This document shows positions 44,083 to 57,534 of a stretch of 64,000 bases of DNA, piece after piece. Each line of letters starts with the position of its first letter. Position 1 is the first letter of the stretch. Under the pieces are notes generated by a model, which was given only the letters and a program-made list of their open reading frames with translations, did not search any database and had not been told where the DNA came from. The stretch is from Closterium sp. NIES-65 (taxonomy: Eukaryota; Streptophyta; Zygnematophyceae; Desmidiales; Closteriaceae). The DNA is taken from positions 434,001-498,000 of the forward strand of contig CANXME010002009.1 in NCBI GenBank assembly GCA_948144175.1, read 5' to 3'. A program made the position numbers and the translations under genes.

Positions 44083-47000
44083 TCAAGAAGTGAGCAAGTG
44101 AGGCCAAGTAGGCACAAGACCTAGCATCGTACAGCAGCGCTGATGATCACAAGGCGGAAGTGCCTTGGTAAAGATATTAGCAGTGTTGGCTTGAGAGGCC
44201 ACGTAAGCAAGGCGCAGCTGACCACGCTGTTGCAGCTCACGAGCAAGGAAGTAGCGAAGAGCAATGTGTTTCGTTCTGTGCTCCAGTCTGTGCTCCCGAC
44301 ACCAGGCCAGCATGGCCTTGTTGTCTACGTACAGAACTGGAGGAGAACGAGGCGGCTCTCCTAGGTCAGTCAGCAAGTAGGTGAGCCAGCGTAGCTCCTG
44401 TGCAGCCATGGCCCCCGCGTAGATCTCAGCCTCACAGCTGGAGCCGAGAACAGAAGACGAGCAGGTAGACCGCCACGAAACAGAGCCGGAACCAAGGCTG
44501 AAGGTGTAAACCTCTGACGACCGCTGTGTAGCCTGGTCGTCAGCCCAAGAAGCGTCTGCGTGACCTGTGAGGACCACTCAACATCGCCCTCCAAGCACAA
44601 GCCCCATGCCCGACGTACTGCACAAGTAGCGCAACACCGTCTTCGCTGCAGCCATGTGCTTTGGTCGGTGTCTCCCAGGAGCAACATAGCGTGCCAAGAT
44701 GCTAAGAGGGTATGCAAGGTCAGGTCATATGCAGGTCATCAGGTACATGAGGCAGCCAACAAGCTCTGGATACGGGCCACTTGGCTCTACGGACTCATCC
44801 GAAGGCAGAGCTTAGAGCAAGTGGCAAGTAGGCAGAGGAGTGGCCTGAGGCGAGGATTACGTGAAGTCGAAGCGCTAAAGGACCTCCTGCACCATGTGTG
44901 ACTGAGTCAGGGTAATGGTGCGCTGTGCTCTGTCCCGGGTGATCTGCAAGCCAAAGTAGCTGCGCAGTTCACCCAGGTCTGTGCATGTGTGTCTCTTCTG
45001 CAGCTCGGACTTCATATGGGCGAGTCCAGCAGTGTCAGCTGTGGCAAAGATCGAGTCGTCGACATACACGAGGATGTAGAACGGCGGCAGAGAGGTGTCG
45101 GTGCGCAGAAACAGCGACGGGTTAGCAGTAGAAGGAGCAAAGCCAAGAGCCGCAAATGTAGTCCTCAGTGTGTCGTGCCACTCACGGGGCGCCTGGCGGA
45201 GACCGTAGACTGGCCGCCAGAGACTCCACTGGGTACTAGGAGGAAACGACCCAGTGAAGCCAGGTGGGCGCCGCAGCCAGATCTCCTCGTGCAGGCTGCC
45301 CTGCAGGAAAGCTGTGCTGAAGTCAAGAGAGTGAAGCTCGTAGTCGCGCTGAGCGGCTATGTGCAGCAGCACCCGAAGAGTGGTCATCTTCGGGGTGGGA
45401 GAGAAGGTCTGAAAGTAGTCAACTCCCTGCCGCTGACTGAAGCCTCGAGCCACGTAACGCGCCTTGAAGACAGGCGGAGAACCCGGCAGCCGCTTCACCC
45501 TGAAAATCCACATGCCACTGACGAGGTTCGCCCCAGGTGGGGGAACCTCGTCAACGTAGGTGCCTGTGGACTTCCAGGAAGCCATCTCTGCGTCCATCGC
45601 TGACTGCCACTGTGAGGAGTAGGGACCCTCGATCGCCTCAGCGTACGATCGAGGAGTCGGGATGTCAGGTGCATCCGGGTCTCCCTCAGGGGCAATCAGC
45701 GTGGACACGAGATGAGGCAAAGCAACAGCAAAACACTGGAACTCCTCCTGCGTGTCCTCAAGGACGTCCATGCTAATAGCACACTCACCCCCGACGGACG
45801 GAGAATAGACAGACCCAGACTCAGCAACAAGACTAGTGGCGTAGTCTAGACGACAGCGAGCAGCAAAGTCGACAAGCTGAGCAACCAAGGCAGACGCATC
45901 AGTGGACTCAAAGGAAGGGTCAGTGACAACAGTAGCCAGGAGACGCGTGACGGTAGGACTGGCAGCACGAAGAGAGTTAGACTTTGGGTCAGCAAGGACA
46001 GGAAGAGAGGACTCTGGAGGAGACGGCAACGGGACACGCAGAGGAGCAGTGGAAGGACGCAATGCCTTCTGGTGTGTGCCCGGGACAGCAGAAGGCGCGG
46101 ACGCGGAGCACGACTACTAGTGCGAGCAGCACAAAAAGGCGACGCAGGACGAGACGCAGGCTCACGACGCTGAGCAAGACCTCCAGTAGGACCAGTGTAG
46201 GGAGAAGGAGCAGGTAAGGGGGAGGCTGGCTGTAATTGTGACCGCGACTGGACAGGCTGTGGACACTCTAAGGGAGGAGCAGGACCAGTAGAGGGCGGGA
46301 GACCAAGAACCTGCTCAAGGAGCGGAACGAAGTACGGCCGCCGTCGCGCAGCGCCTCCAGAACCAGCAGGGACAGCACCAGTACCCCGAGCGGCAGCACC
46401 AGCGCCAGCAGCACCTCCAGCTCCAACATCGCCAACTCCAGCACCCTGAGAAGCACCAGCGCCAGCACCACCTCTAGCGCCAACATCCCAGCTGCTCCAG
46501 CTCCTGCAGCTCCAGCAGGACCGTCAGCTCTAGTACCGCCAGCAGCTCCAGCAGTACCTCCAGCAGGACCAACTCCAGTAGCCCCAGCACCACCCCCAGT
46601 CCCAGCAGCTCCAGTACCGCCAGTACGAGCATTTCCAGGACCAGCAGCAACAGTAGCACCTTTAGCTCCAGCAGCACGGCTCCAGCGCCGGGCAAACCAC
46701 TCGCGCAGCTCCTGCGGAGAGGGTAGCTCCCGCCTCGACGAAGCACCGCCAGAGGCCACACGAGCAGACCCAGCACCCCCAGGCTCCGCACCCCCAGGCT
46801 CCGTACCCACAGGCTCAGCACCCCCTGTCTCCGCACCCCCAGGCTCAGCACCCCCAGACCCGGCACCCGCAGGCTCAGCACCCCTAGACTCAGCACCCCC
46901 AGGCTCCGCACCCCCAGGCTCAGCACCCCCAGACCCGGCACCCGCAGGCTCAGCACCCCTAGCAGCACCAGAGTCAACAGCTACCTCGACAGGCTCGACT

Positions 47001-49976
47001 GCGTCTACCTGGGACACACTTGACGGGGCAGGACCCTGAGGGGGGAGAGGGTCTACCGGAGGAGGACCTGGCGCAAGGAAGAGCGGCGGCGAGGGAGGGG
47101 CGCAGTGCGGTAGGGGAAGAGACGGTAGTAAGGCACCGACTCGTCAAAGGTGACGTCTTGGGAGGACAGAACACGGCGCGAGGTGGGGTGGTAAAACTAC
47201 CAACAAGGCGCGTCAGGGGAGAAGCCAAGGAAGACGCAGGGAACAACACGGGGGGACAGCTTGTAAGCAAGACAAGTCGCGGACAAACGCCCGAGATCCC
47301 CAGACACAAAACGCAGACGCATCGCCAACCTTCCCCGTCCACCGCAAGGTGGGGGAGGTCTCTGGCAAGGAGACCCGGGGCTGAAGGTTGAGCTGATGCG
47401 CTGCGTACTGAACCGCAAACGGCCACAAAAAATGGGGAGCAGCCGCATGGATCATGGACGTACGAGCGACGTCCATGACCATGCCAATGCAGCGCTCAGC
47501 AATCCCATTTTGCTGTGGAGAGTCTGGAAGCGTGAAGGTCTGGCGGATGCCCTGTGCACGTCAGAAGGCTCCCAGAAGGGCAGAGGAAAACTCCCCGCCT
47601 CTGTTAGAGTGCAGACGCAGAACAGGAAAGTCCGAGCCAAAACTCTCTCTGAGCTGGAGACGAGTTGGGCGGATCCAGTCGATCAAAACCTCAGTGACGT
47701 CACCCTTGCTGCGCAAGGGGAACACCGTGGTGCAACGCGAGTAGTCGTCAACCACCAATAGGAAGTAACGCTCGTGACCCTGGCCACAGACGCGGGCGGG
47801 GCTCCACACGTCCATGTGAAGAGTCTGCAGGGGAGCCTCTGTCGGAGGAAACTAGGAGGAGTGAGAGGCGGCGCGCTGCCGCCCCTCGACGTAGGGAACG
47901 CATGTAGGGGCAAGCCCCGGAGGGAGGGGAGGGAGGGACCGGGGGAGACCAGAGACAAGGACACGGGAGGCCATGCCTCGGAGACGAGGCAGGGAGGGGT
48001 GACCAAGGCGGTGGTGCCAAAGGAGAGTCTGGTGGGACAGGAGACGACACGAGCAGGGAGCAGACTCAGGACCAGACTTGGACGCTGCAGTAAACACCTG
48101 ACTCGACGCAGCTACCTGAGGAGACTCAGTAGTCAGTGTGTACAGGCTTGACCCCGGCCGACGGGTAAACGTGGCCAAGTGTCGGCCCGTCCGAGCACAC
48201 GTATAGTGGGTCACCCGCTGACTCGCAGGAGAGAACTGTCAACCCCCCCATCCTGTAGATCAGCACCACTCACCAAGTTCGTAGAGAAAGAGGGGAGGTA
48301 GAGACCTGACAGGGTGCCAGAGGGGGCTGCCGGACACGGTAAGACAGTGGAGAAGCGAGCAAGGAGAGGACCCCCAGAGGGGTCCGCCAGGGAGACCGCA
48401 ACCGGCCGACTAAGCGGCGTAAGCGTGGTGCGGTCTCGAAAGAAGGAGCGGGAAGCACCCGAGTCAAGGGTGAAGGTGTGTAAGGCCTGAGCCGACGTGG
48501 TACCTAAGAGAGCAGACTCACTAGCACCTAGGGCAGCAGACGCACTAGCACCTAGAGCAGCAACCTCACCAGCACCTAGAGCAGCAGCCTCAATCGCCGG
48601 GTCAGGCGGAACACACAGGTAACAGTCACCCTCATCACTAGTAGACACAGCATACATGGCAGCAAGAATAGCATCAAAGTCAAGATCAAAGATAGCAACC
48701 CCCGCCCTAGATAGCTCTCCCCAGCGAGGGATCTCAGTGGCGTCAGTGAACTGGTGACGCCAAGCATCCGTCAGGTGGTCGAAGCAGCGCTGGGTGGAGT
48801 GCGAGCCCCCGCACTGCTCACCAGCGCGGTCGCCGGTACGGAGGACGTAGGTACAGGGACCAGTACCCCCACCTCGCTGACGCCCAGCGTACAACTCACG
48901 AAGCTGCTGGGGGGATGGGGTCTCACGAGTGCGCTGCTGCTGCTGGCGCTGACCACCACCTAAGCCGCCCCGCTGCGCAGAGCCACCCCGACTAGCTCCA
49001 CCTCCTCCGCCGCCACCTCCGCCACCGCCGCCACCGCCTCCTCCTCCGCTCCCACCGCCACCGCCGCCGCCGCCTCCGCCGCCACCGAAGCCCCGACCCC
49101 CGCCACCAGTCCCACCACCACCCCCCCTCCCTCCGCCTCCTCCACCTCCACCTCCACCGCCCCCGCCAGCCCCTCCAGCGCCCTTGCCCCCCTTGCCCTT
49201 GCCGGTGCGGCGCCGCCCGCCAGAGGCAGACGCAGCGCCGACCGACTCGGTGCTAACGAAGTCGACGGCAGCAGCAGAGGCAACAGAGGGCAAAAGGGGG
49301 GAGGGGGAGCACCCCTCAAAATCAGGGGCACGCGGGTCACCACGAGAGGCTCCTACAGCGACTATACTCTTCTCAGCTGCCAGGAGGCACTCATCGAGGA
49401 GGTCAACGGTGAGTGTGGTGGGGCAAACAGAGAGGAAGTGGTCCCTGACCGAGCGAAGGGAGTCAGGGAGCCGGGTGACTATGTAGTAGAGGGTGATGTA
49501 CATGGGGGTGGGGGGTTCTTGGCGCAGAACTCAGCAGGAAGCGCAGCGCGATAGCGGGTGTCACTAGTGCGAAGGTGCGTAACAAGGTCAGCGACAGTGG
49601 GAAAGGCGGCGAGGTCATGAAACAGGTACGGCAGCATGAGGCGAATAAGAGCAGCAGTGGCAGGGGAAGAGTAGCGTGCAACTACAGCGTCGTACAAGGT
49701 CTTAGCACTCTTGTACTGACTAAAGTGCGCACGCTCAGCGGTCGGTAAGTGGCGACGCACAACAAGACGGGAAGCAACATCGCGTGTGGCCCACTGTGAG
49801 CGAACAGTGGTGTCAGCATCAGCAGGCGGGGCAGGAGAGGCACCAGAGGTGAGATCGAACAGGGAGAGCCCGTCTTCCCTATCGCACTGTAGGAAGAGCT
49901 GTAGGTCATCGACCCATACCTCGAAGTCAACAGCACGACCCTCAGCATCAAAGGTAAGGACACTGGGGGTAGCCAT
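44083..49976 (-). pseudogene. Decayed copia gag-pol of element 2
   Basis: The frame starts at ATG 49976 (MATPSVLTFDAEG). It shifts at a poly-C run near 49505 and again near 48240 after the protease, whose DSGAS motif is intact. An in-frame TAG occurs in the integrase linker at about 47852 and a TGA at about 47561. The second integrase Asp is Asn (LHSNRGGEF). The reverse transcriptase keeps YVDD, but a CAG to TAG change at 44875-44877 precedes RNase H, which continues to the LLTS end near 44083. The gag Cys box keeps the stretched spacing (CTYVLRTGDRAGEQCGG, then HSTQRC). It cannot make a functional polyprotein. Confidence 0.9.
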
Positions 49977-50161
49977 GACAGCAGTGGTCTAGCAGGGAGT
50001 GCTCTCACCAGTCCGGGTGGGTAGGGCCCGGGCGCGCCGGTAGGAACAGGGCTGCAACCGCGGTGGCACCAACTCGGCAGTGGCAGTAGCGGCTCAGCGG
50101 CAGCGGCTCGGGAGTGGCGACTTGACGGCGGCTTCGGCGGCTCGGCGGCTCGGCGGCTCGG
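49977..50161 (-). repeat. Proximal leader of element 2
   Basis: GC-rich leader between the gag start and the element 3 insertion. It ends in CTCGG, the target duplicated by element 3. Confidence 0.7.
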
Positions 50162-50290
50162 TGTCAGATTTATATGATATAGTTTCTGTAGGCTATAGTG
50201 GGGTAGCACATATGGGGTACAGGGTTTCTAGGGTTGTATTTGTACCCAATCTTCCATAGTCATTTCATTCCTGTTTTTTCTTGCTTCACA
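50162..50290 (+). repeat. 5' LTR of element 3
   Basis: The LTR is 129 bp and I find no difference from the 3' LTR at 57401-57529. Confidence 0.95.
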
Positions 50291-50301
50291 TGGTATAGAG
50301 C

Positions 50302-51200
50302 GGGTCCTGCCTTAGGACCGTTTTTTTTAGGGCCCACCGAAGCGCGCCCCGAGGCGCGCCTTTTTTTTAGCGACCCCTCGGGTCGCCTTTTCCCTCGCGG
50401 CCTCGCTGTCCCTCAGACGCGGCCCCGCCACCTCTCCTGATCGCGGCCCCGCCGCCTGTTTGACGCGGCCCCGCCGCCTCCCCTGACGCGGCCCCGCCGC
50501 CTCCCCTGACGCGGCTCCGCCGCCTCCCCTGACGCGGCCCCGCCGCCTGTTTGACGCGGCCCCGCCGCCTCCCCTGACGCGGCCCCGCCGCCTCCCCTGA
50601 CGCGGCTCCGCCGCCTCCCCTGACGCGGCACCTCCGCCTCCCCTGACGCGGCTCCCCCGCCTCCCCTGACGCGGCCCTGCCGCCTCCCCTGACGCGGCTC
50701 CGCCGCCTCCCCTGCCGGCCCGCCGCTGCTCCTTCCGGCCCGCCACTGCACCTGCCGGCCCGCCGCCTCTGACGGCCTCGCCGCTGCGCCTGCCGGCCCG
50801 CCACTGCACCCTACGGCCCGCCGCTGCACCCTACGGCCCGCCGCCTGCACCTGCCGGCCCGCCGCTGCACCTGCCGGCCCGCCGCTGCACCTGCCGGCCC
50901 GCCGCTGCACCTGCCGGCCCGCCACTGCACCGGTCAACCCGCCGCTGCACCTGACGGCCCCGCCCCTGGATCTCCTGGCCGAGCCGCCCCAGCAGCCGAA
51001 CCGCCCGTGAGCCGAGCCGCCTGACGCCGAGCCGCCCGGGACCCGAGCCGCCCTGCCGCCGAGCCGCCCGGGAGCCGAGCCGCCCTGCACCCGAGCCGCC
51101 CAGCCGCCGAGCCGCCCGGGAGCCGAGCCGCCCTGCGCCCGAGCCGCCCAGCAGCCGAGCCGCCCTGCACCCGAGCCGCCAGGTCGCTGAGCCGCCTTTC
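50302..51200 (+). repeat. GC-rich tandem-repeat leader of element 3
   Basis: It has the same 23-bp and 20-bp unit types as the leader of element 1, in different numbers and order. Confidence 0.9.
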
Positions 51201-51295
51201 TGCATACCTACACGACCTGCCCTGCCTGGTGAGCACAGTCCCACTGACACTGCGAGCTCTTTCCCTGCTGCTTGCACTGCGTCGCTGTCGTCGCC

Positions 51296-54200
51296 ATGGC
51301 TACCCCTAGTGTCCTAGCTTTTGACGCTGAGGGTCGCGCCATTGATTTTGAGGTCTGGTTAGACGACCTGCAGCTGTTCTTACAGTGCGACAGGGCTGAC
51401 GACCTTTCTCTCTTTGATCTCACCTCTGGCGCCTCTCCTGCTCCTGCTGCTGATGCTGATCCCGCTGTCCGCTCTAAGTGGGCCACCCGCGATGCTGCTG
51501 CACGTCTTGCTGTGCGTCGCCACCTCCCTACCTCTGAGCGTGCGCACTTCAGTCAGTACAAGAGTGCTCAGACCTTGTACGACGCTGTAGTTGCGCGCTA
51601 CTCCTCCCCTGCCACAGCTGCACTGAGCCGTCTCATGCTTCCCTACCTCTTTCCTGACCTCTCTGCCTTTCCCACTGTAGCTGACCTCATTACGCACCTC
51701 CGCACTAGTGACACTCGCTACCGCGCCGCCCTTCCTGCTGAGTTCTGCGCTAAGAACCCCCCCCCCATGTACATCGCTCTCTACTACGTAGTCGCGCGCC
51801 TCCCTGACTCCCTTCGCGTCGTCGGGGACCACTTTCTCGCAGTCTGTCCCACCACCCTCACCGTCGACCTCCTCGAGAAGGCCCTCCTCGCAGCGGAGAA
51901 GAGCATAGTCGCTATAGGTGCTTCTCGTGGTGACCCTCGCACCCCCATCTTTGAGGGGTGCTCTCCTTCCCCCTTACTGCCCTCTGTTGCCTCTGCTGCT
52001 GCTGCCGACCTGCTTGGTCTTGAGTCGGTCGGCGCGGCGTCTGCCCCTAGTGGGAGACGTCGCTCCAGCAAGGGCAAGGGGGGCAAGGGCGCGGGTGGAG
52101 CTGGAGGGGGCGGTGGCGGTGGCGGCGGTGGCGGCAGAGGGAGTGGGGGTGGCGGCGGGACTAGTGGCGGGGGTGGTGGTGGTGGTGGTGGCAGCAGCGG
52201 CGGAGACGGTGGTGGTGGTGCCAGCGGTGGTGGTGGAGGCAGTGGCGGAGGTGGAGGCGGTGGAGGCGGCAGCGGAGGAGGCAGTGGTGGTGGAGGAGGT
52301 GGAGCTGGTCGGGGTGGTACCCAGCAGCGTAGCGGCGGTGGTGGTGGCCAGCGCTCGCAGCGGCAGCAGCAGCAGCGCTCGCGGGACATCCCTTCGCCTC
52401 AGCAGCTTCGTGAGTGGTACGCTGGGCGTCAGAGGGGTGGGGGTACTGGTCCCTGCACCTACGTTCTTCGTTCCGGCGACCGCGCGGGTGAGCAGTGTGG
52501 GGGTGCCCACGCCACCCAGCGCTGCTTTGGCCGCCTGACGGACGCCTGGCGTCAGTAGTTCCCTGGGGCTAGTGAGATCCCTCGCTGGGATGAGCTTCTC
52601 AGGGCTGGTGTAGCGATCTTTGATCTTGATTTTGATGCTATCCTTACTGCTATGTATGTTGTGGATTATAGTGAGGAGAATGAGGGTTACCATTGTTTCT
52701 AGCCCGACCCGGGCATTGGTACTGCTGCGCTAGGTGCTTGTGAGGCTGCTGCTCTAGGTGCTAGTGCGTCTGCGCTCTCAGGTACTGGTGAGACTGCGCT
52801 CTCAGGTACTGCGTCGTCCTCGTCCTCCCTCACTTTCACACTTGACTCCGGAGCTTCTCGCTCCTTCTTTCGAGACCGCACTACCCTTACGCCGCTCGGC
52901 CGGCCGGTTGCAGTCTCCCTTGCTGACCCCTCTGGGAGTCCTGTCCTGTCTCACTTCTCCACTGTCCTCCCGTGTCCGGCTGCCCCTTCGGGCACCCTGT
53001 CGGGTCTGTACCTTCCCTCGTTCTCTACGAACTTGGTGAGTGGAGCGGACCTGCAGGATGTGGGTGTTCACCAGTTCACTCCTGCGAGTCAGCGGGTGAC
53101 CCACTGCACGGAGGCACGCACAGGCCGTCACCTGGCCACGTTCTCGCGCCGGCCGGGGTCGAGTCTCTACACCCTGACCGTTGAGTCTCCTCCTGTCCCT
53201 GCGTCTGGTCAGGTGGCTGCGTCGGGTCAGGTACTTGCTGCTGCGTCCCGGTCAGGTCCTGAGTCTGCCCCCTGTTCTTGTCGCCTCCTGTCTCACGAGA
53301 CTCTCCTGTGGCACCACCGTCTTGGCCACCCCTCCTTGCCTCGTCTTCGGAGCATGGCTTCCCGTGTCCTTGTCTCTGGTCTTCCCCAGTCTCTCCCTCC
53401 TCTCCCCTCCGGGCCAGGACCTTCCTGTGTCCCCTGTGTCGAGGGTCGCCTCCGGGCTACTCCTCACTCCTCCCACTTCCCCCCGACAGAGGCTCCCCTG
53501 CAGACACTTCACATGGATGTGTGGGGCCCAGCCCCCGTCCGTGGGCAGGGTTACGAGCGCTACTTCCTGTTGGTGGTTGACGACTACTCGCGTTACACCA
53601 CAGTCCTCCCCTTGCGCAGCAAGGGTGAGGTCACTGAGGTGCTGATCGACTGGATCCGCGAGGCTCGTCTCCAGCTCAGGAAGAGCTTCGGCTCGGACTT
53701 TCCTGTTCTGCGTCTGCACTCTGACAGAGGCGGAGAGTTCTCTTCTCGCCTTCTGCGAGACTACTGTCGTGCACGGGGGATCCGCCAGACCTTCACGCTT
53801 CCGGACTCACCACAGCAAAATGGGATTGCTGAGCACCGCATTGGCATGGTCATGGATGTCGCTCGTACGTCCATGATGCATGCGGCTGCCCCCCATTTTC
53901 TGTGGCCGTTTGCGGTGAGGTACGCGGCGCATCAGCTCAACCTTCACCCCCGGGTCTCTCGGCCTGCGATGTCCCCAGCCTTGCTGTGGCCGGGGAAGGT
54001 TGGCGATGCGTCTGTGTTCCGTGTCTGGGGATCTCGGGCGTTTGTCCGCGACTTGTCTGCGGACAAGCTGTCCCCTCGTGCTGCTCCCTGTGTCTTCCTT
54101 GGCTTCCCCACTGACGCCCCAGGGTGGCAGTTTTACCACCCCTCCTCTCGTCGTGTTCTGTCCTCCCAGGACGTCACGTTCGACGAGTCAGTCCCCTTCT

Positions 54201-57187
54201 ACCGTCTCTTCCCCTACCGCACTCCTTCCCTCCCCCCTCCCCCGGACTTCCTTGTGCCGGTTCCCCCCCCGGTAGACCCCCTCCCCCCTCAGGTTCCTGC
54301 CCCCTCAGGTGTGTCCCAGGTAGACGCCGTTGACCCGGTCGAGGTTACTGGTGACTCTGGTGCTGCTGCGGGTGCTGAGCCTGGGGGTGCTGACTCTGGG
54401 GGTGCTGTGCGTAGGGGTGCTGAGCCTGGGGGTGCTACTGCTGGGGGTGCTGGGCCTGAGGGTACTACTGCGGAGGGTGCGGAGCCTGGGGGTGCTGAGC
54501 CGGGGGGTGCTGTGCCTGGAGGTGCTGGGTCTGGGGGTGCTGGGTCGGGAGCTGCTGAGCCTAGGGGTGCTGAGCTGGGAGCTGCTGGGCCTGGGGGTGC
54601 TGCGTCTGGAGCTGCTGAGCCTGGGGTTTCTCCTGCTGCTGCGTCTCGCCGGGATCCCCTCTCTCCACAGGAGCTGCGCGAGTGGTTCGCTCGCCGCTGG
54701 AGGCGTGCTGCTGAGTCTGGAGGTGCTGCTGGAGCTGGAGCTGGAGCTTCTTCGACCGTCGAGGGTGCGGGTGCTGCCGGTCCTGGAGCTGCTGGACCTG
54801 CGGGTCCTCCCGGAGCTGGAGCTGCTGCGGGCGCTGGTGCTGAGCCTACTTCTGTTGGTCCTGCCGCTGGAGGTGTGGGTGGCGCTGGTGCTGTCGCTGA
54901 GGGTGCTGGTGCTGTCCCTGCTGCGTCTGGAGCTGCAGCGCGGCCTCGGCCGTACTTTGTTCCGCTCCTGCAGCAGGTTCTTGGTCTTTCTCCTCCAGTA
55001 GAGGGTCCACCGCCTGTCCAGTCGCAGTCCCTGCTGGAGCCTTCCTCTCCACTGCCTGCTCCCTCTCCTTACACCGGTCCTACTGGAGGTCTTGCTGAGC
55101 GTCGTGAGCCTGCGTCTCGTCCCGCGTCGCCTGTTCGCACTGCTCGCGCTAGTGGTTGCAGTTCGCGTCAGCGTCCTCCTCCTGTCCCTGGCACGCACCG
55201 GATGTCTTTGCGTCCGTCCACTGCTCCTCTGCGTGCCCCTTTGCCTTCTCCTCCTGAGTCTTCTCTTCCTGCGCTTGCCGACCCTGGGTCGGACTCTCTT
55301 CGTGCTGCCAGTCCTACTGTCACGCGTCTGCTTGCTACTGTCGTCACTGACCCCTCTTTTGAGTCCACTGCTGCGTCTGCTCTAGTCGCTGAGCTCGTCG
55401 ACTTTGCTGCTCGCTGTCGTCTCGACTACGCTGCTGGTCTTGTTGCTGAGTCTGCGTCTGTCTGTCCTCCGTCCGTCGGGGGTGAGTGTGCTCTTGGCAC
55501 GGACGTCCTAGAGGACAGGCAGGAGGAGTTACAGTGTCTAGCGACTGCTTCACCTCATCTCGCGTCTGTACTGCTTGCCCCTGAGGGAGACCCGGATGCA
55601 CTAGACATCCCGACTCCGCGTTCTTACGCGGAGGCCGTAGAGGGTCCCTACTCCTCTCAGTGGCAGGCAGCTATGGATGCAGAGATGGCTTCCTGGAAGT
55701 CCACAGGCACCTACGTTGACGCGGTTCCCCCTCCTGGGGCAAACATCGTCAGTGGCATGTGGATCTTCAGGGTGAAGCGGCCGCCGGGCTCTCCACCTGT
55801 CTTCAAGGCACGGTACGTTGCCCGTGGCTTCAGTCAGCGGCAGGGAGTTGACTACTTTCAGACCTTCTCTCCCACCCCGAAGATGACTACTCTTCGGGTG
55901 CTGCTGCACATAGCCGCTCAGCGCGACTACGAGCTTCACTCTCTCGACTTCAGCACTGCGTTCTTGCAGGGTAGCCTGCACGAGGAGATCTGGCTTCGCC
56001 GTCCACCTGGCTTCACTGGGACTTTCCCTCCTGGCACCCAGTGGAGCCTCCGACGGCCAGTCTACGGTCTCCGCCAGGCACCGCGTGAGTGGCACGACAC
56101 ACTGAGGACTACGCTTGCGGCTCTTGGGTTTGCTCCTTCTACTGCTGACCCGTCGCTGTTTCTTCGCACCGACACTTCCCTGCCGCCGTTCTACATCCTC
56201 GTGTACGTCGACGACTTGGTCTTTGCCACAGCGGACACTGCTGGACTTGCCTACGTGAAGTCCGAGCTGCTGAAAAGACACACGTGCACAGACCTGGGTG
56301 AACTGCGCAGCTACCTTGGCTTGCAGATCACTCGGGACAGAGCACGCCGCACCATTACCTTGACTCAGTCACACATGGTGCAGCAGGTCCTTCAGCGCTT
56401 CGGCTTCACGTACTCCTCGCCTCAGGCCACTCCTCTGCCTACTCGCCACTCACTCTCAGCTCTGCCTTCGGATGAGTCCGTAGAGTCGAGTGGTCCGTAT
56501 GCAGAGCTTGTTGGCTGCCTCATGTACCTGATGACCTGCACACGACCTGACCTTGCATATCCTCTGAGCATTCTTGCTCGCTATGTTGCTCCTGGGAGAC
56601 ACAGACCAGAGCACATGGCTGCAGCGAAGAGGGTATTGCGCTACCTGTGCAGCACGTCGGGCATGGGGCTAGTGCTTGGAGGGCGGAGTCCAGTGGTCCT
56701 TACCGGCCACGCGGACGCTTCTTGGGCTGACGACCAGGCTACGCAGCGGTCGTCACAGGGTTACACCTTCAGCCTTGGTTCCGGCTCTGTCTCGTGGCGG
56801 TCTACTCGCTCGTCTTCGGTTCTCGGCTCCAGTTGTGAGGCTGAGATCTACGCCGGGGCCATGGCTGCACAGGAGCTTCGCTGGCTCACCTACCTGCTGA
56901 CTGACCTTGGAGAGCCGCCTCGTTCTCCTCCAGTGCTGTACGTAGACAACAAGGCCATGCTGGCCTTGTGTCGAGAGCAGCGCTTGGAGCACAGAACGAA
57001 GCACATTGCTCTCCGCTACTTCCTTGCTCGTGAGCTGCAGCAGCGTGGTCAGTTGCGACTTGCGTACGTGGCCTCTGAGGCCAACACTGCTGATGTCTTC
57101 ACCAAGGCACTCGCGCCTTGTGACCATCAGCGCTTTTGCACCCTGCTGGGTCTTGTGCCTGTCTTGCCTCACTTGCTCTCCTCTTGA
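51296..57187 (+). pseudogene. Copia gag-pol of element 3 with two internal TAG codons
   Basis: From ATG 51296 the frame would encode 1963 residues, ending at TGA 57185-57187, but TAG codons interrupt it at 52556-52558 and 52700-52702. Element 1 has CAG at both places. The rest is intact: gag Cys box (CTYVLRSGDRAGEQCGGAH), protease DSGAS, integrase HSDRGGEF and the catalytic Glu in NGIAE, reverse transcriptase YVDD, and a full RNase H with the ADVFTKAL end. Both stops lie in the gag end, before protease. Normal translation would give a 420-residue gag-like protein only. Readthrough is conceivable but has no support here. Confidence 0.9.
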
Positions 57188-57400
57188 CTTCACTTGTACT
57201 GTGACATATATATATACCTTCTCTTGCTTGTCTAGTTCTATATATATATGTCTGTACTCCTGCATGTGAACTGGCCTCTGGCCCTGCTCTTGTGCTCGGA
57301 CTGTGTGGTGACGTTGTGATCCACCCTGAGCTTGCTCTGCTTTGCTTTACCTGACTGGTCTTGTGACCCCTTGTTCTCCCCCACTTTGCCTATGGGGGTG

Positions 57401-57529
57401 TGTCAGATTTATATGATATAGTTTCTGTAGGCTATAGTGGGGTAGCACATATGGGGTACAGGGTTTCTAGGGTTGTATTTGTACCCAATCTTCCATAGTC
57501 ATTTCATTCCTGTTTTTTCTTGCTTCACA
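57401..57529 (+). repeat. 3' LTR of element 3
   Basis: The LTR is 129 bp, starts right after TATGGGGGTG and is followed by the CTCGG duplication. Confidence 0.95.
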
Positions 57530-57534
57530 CTCGG

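Larger units (their letters stand above)
50162..57529 (+). mobile_element. Ty1/copia LTR retrotransposon, element 3 (nested in element 2)
   Basis: The 129-bp LTRs (50162-50290 and 57401-57529) are identical by eye and flanked by a perfect CTCGG duplication (50157-50161 and 57530-57534), which lies within the leader of element 2. The primer site TGGTATAGAGC follows at 50291 and the purine tract TATGGGGGTG is at 57391-57400. It is a close relative of element 1. Identical LTRs indicate very recent insertion. Confidence 0.97.
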
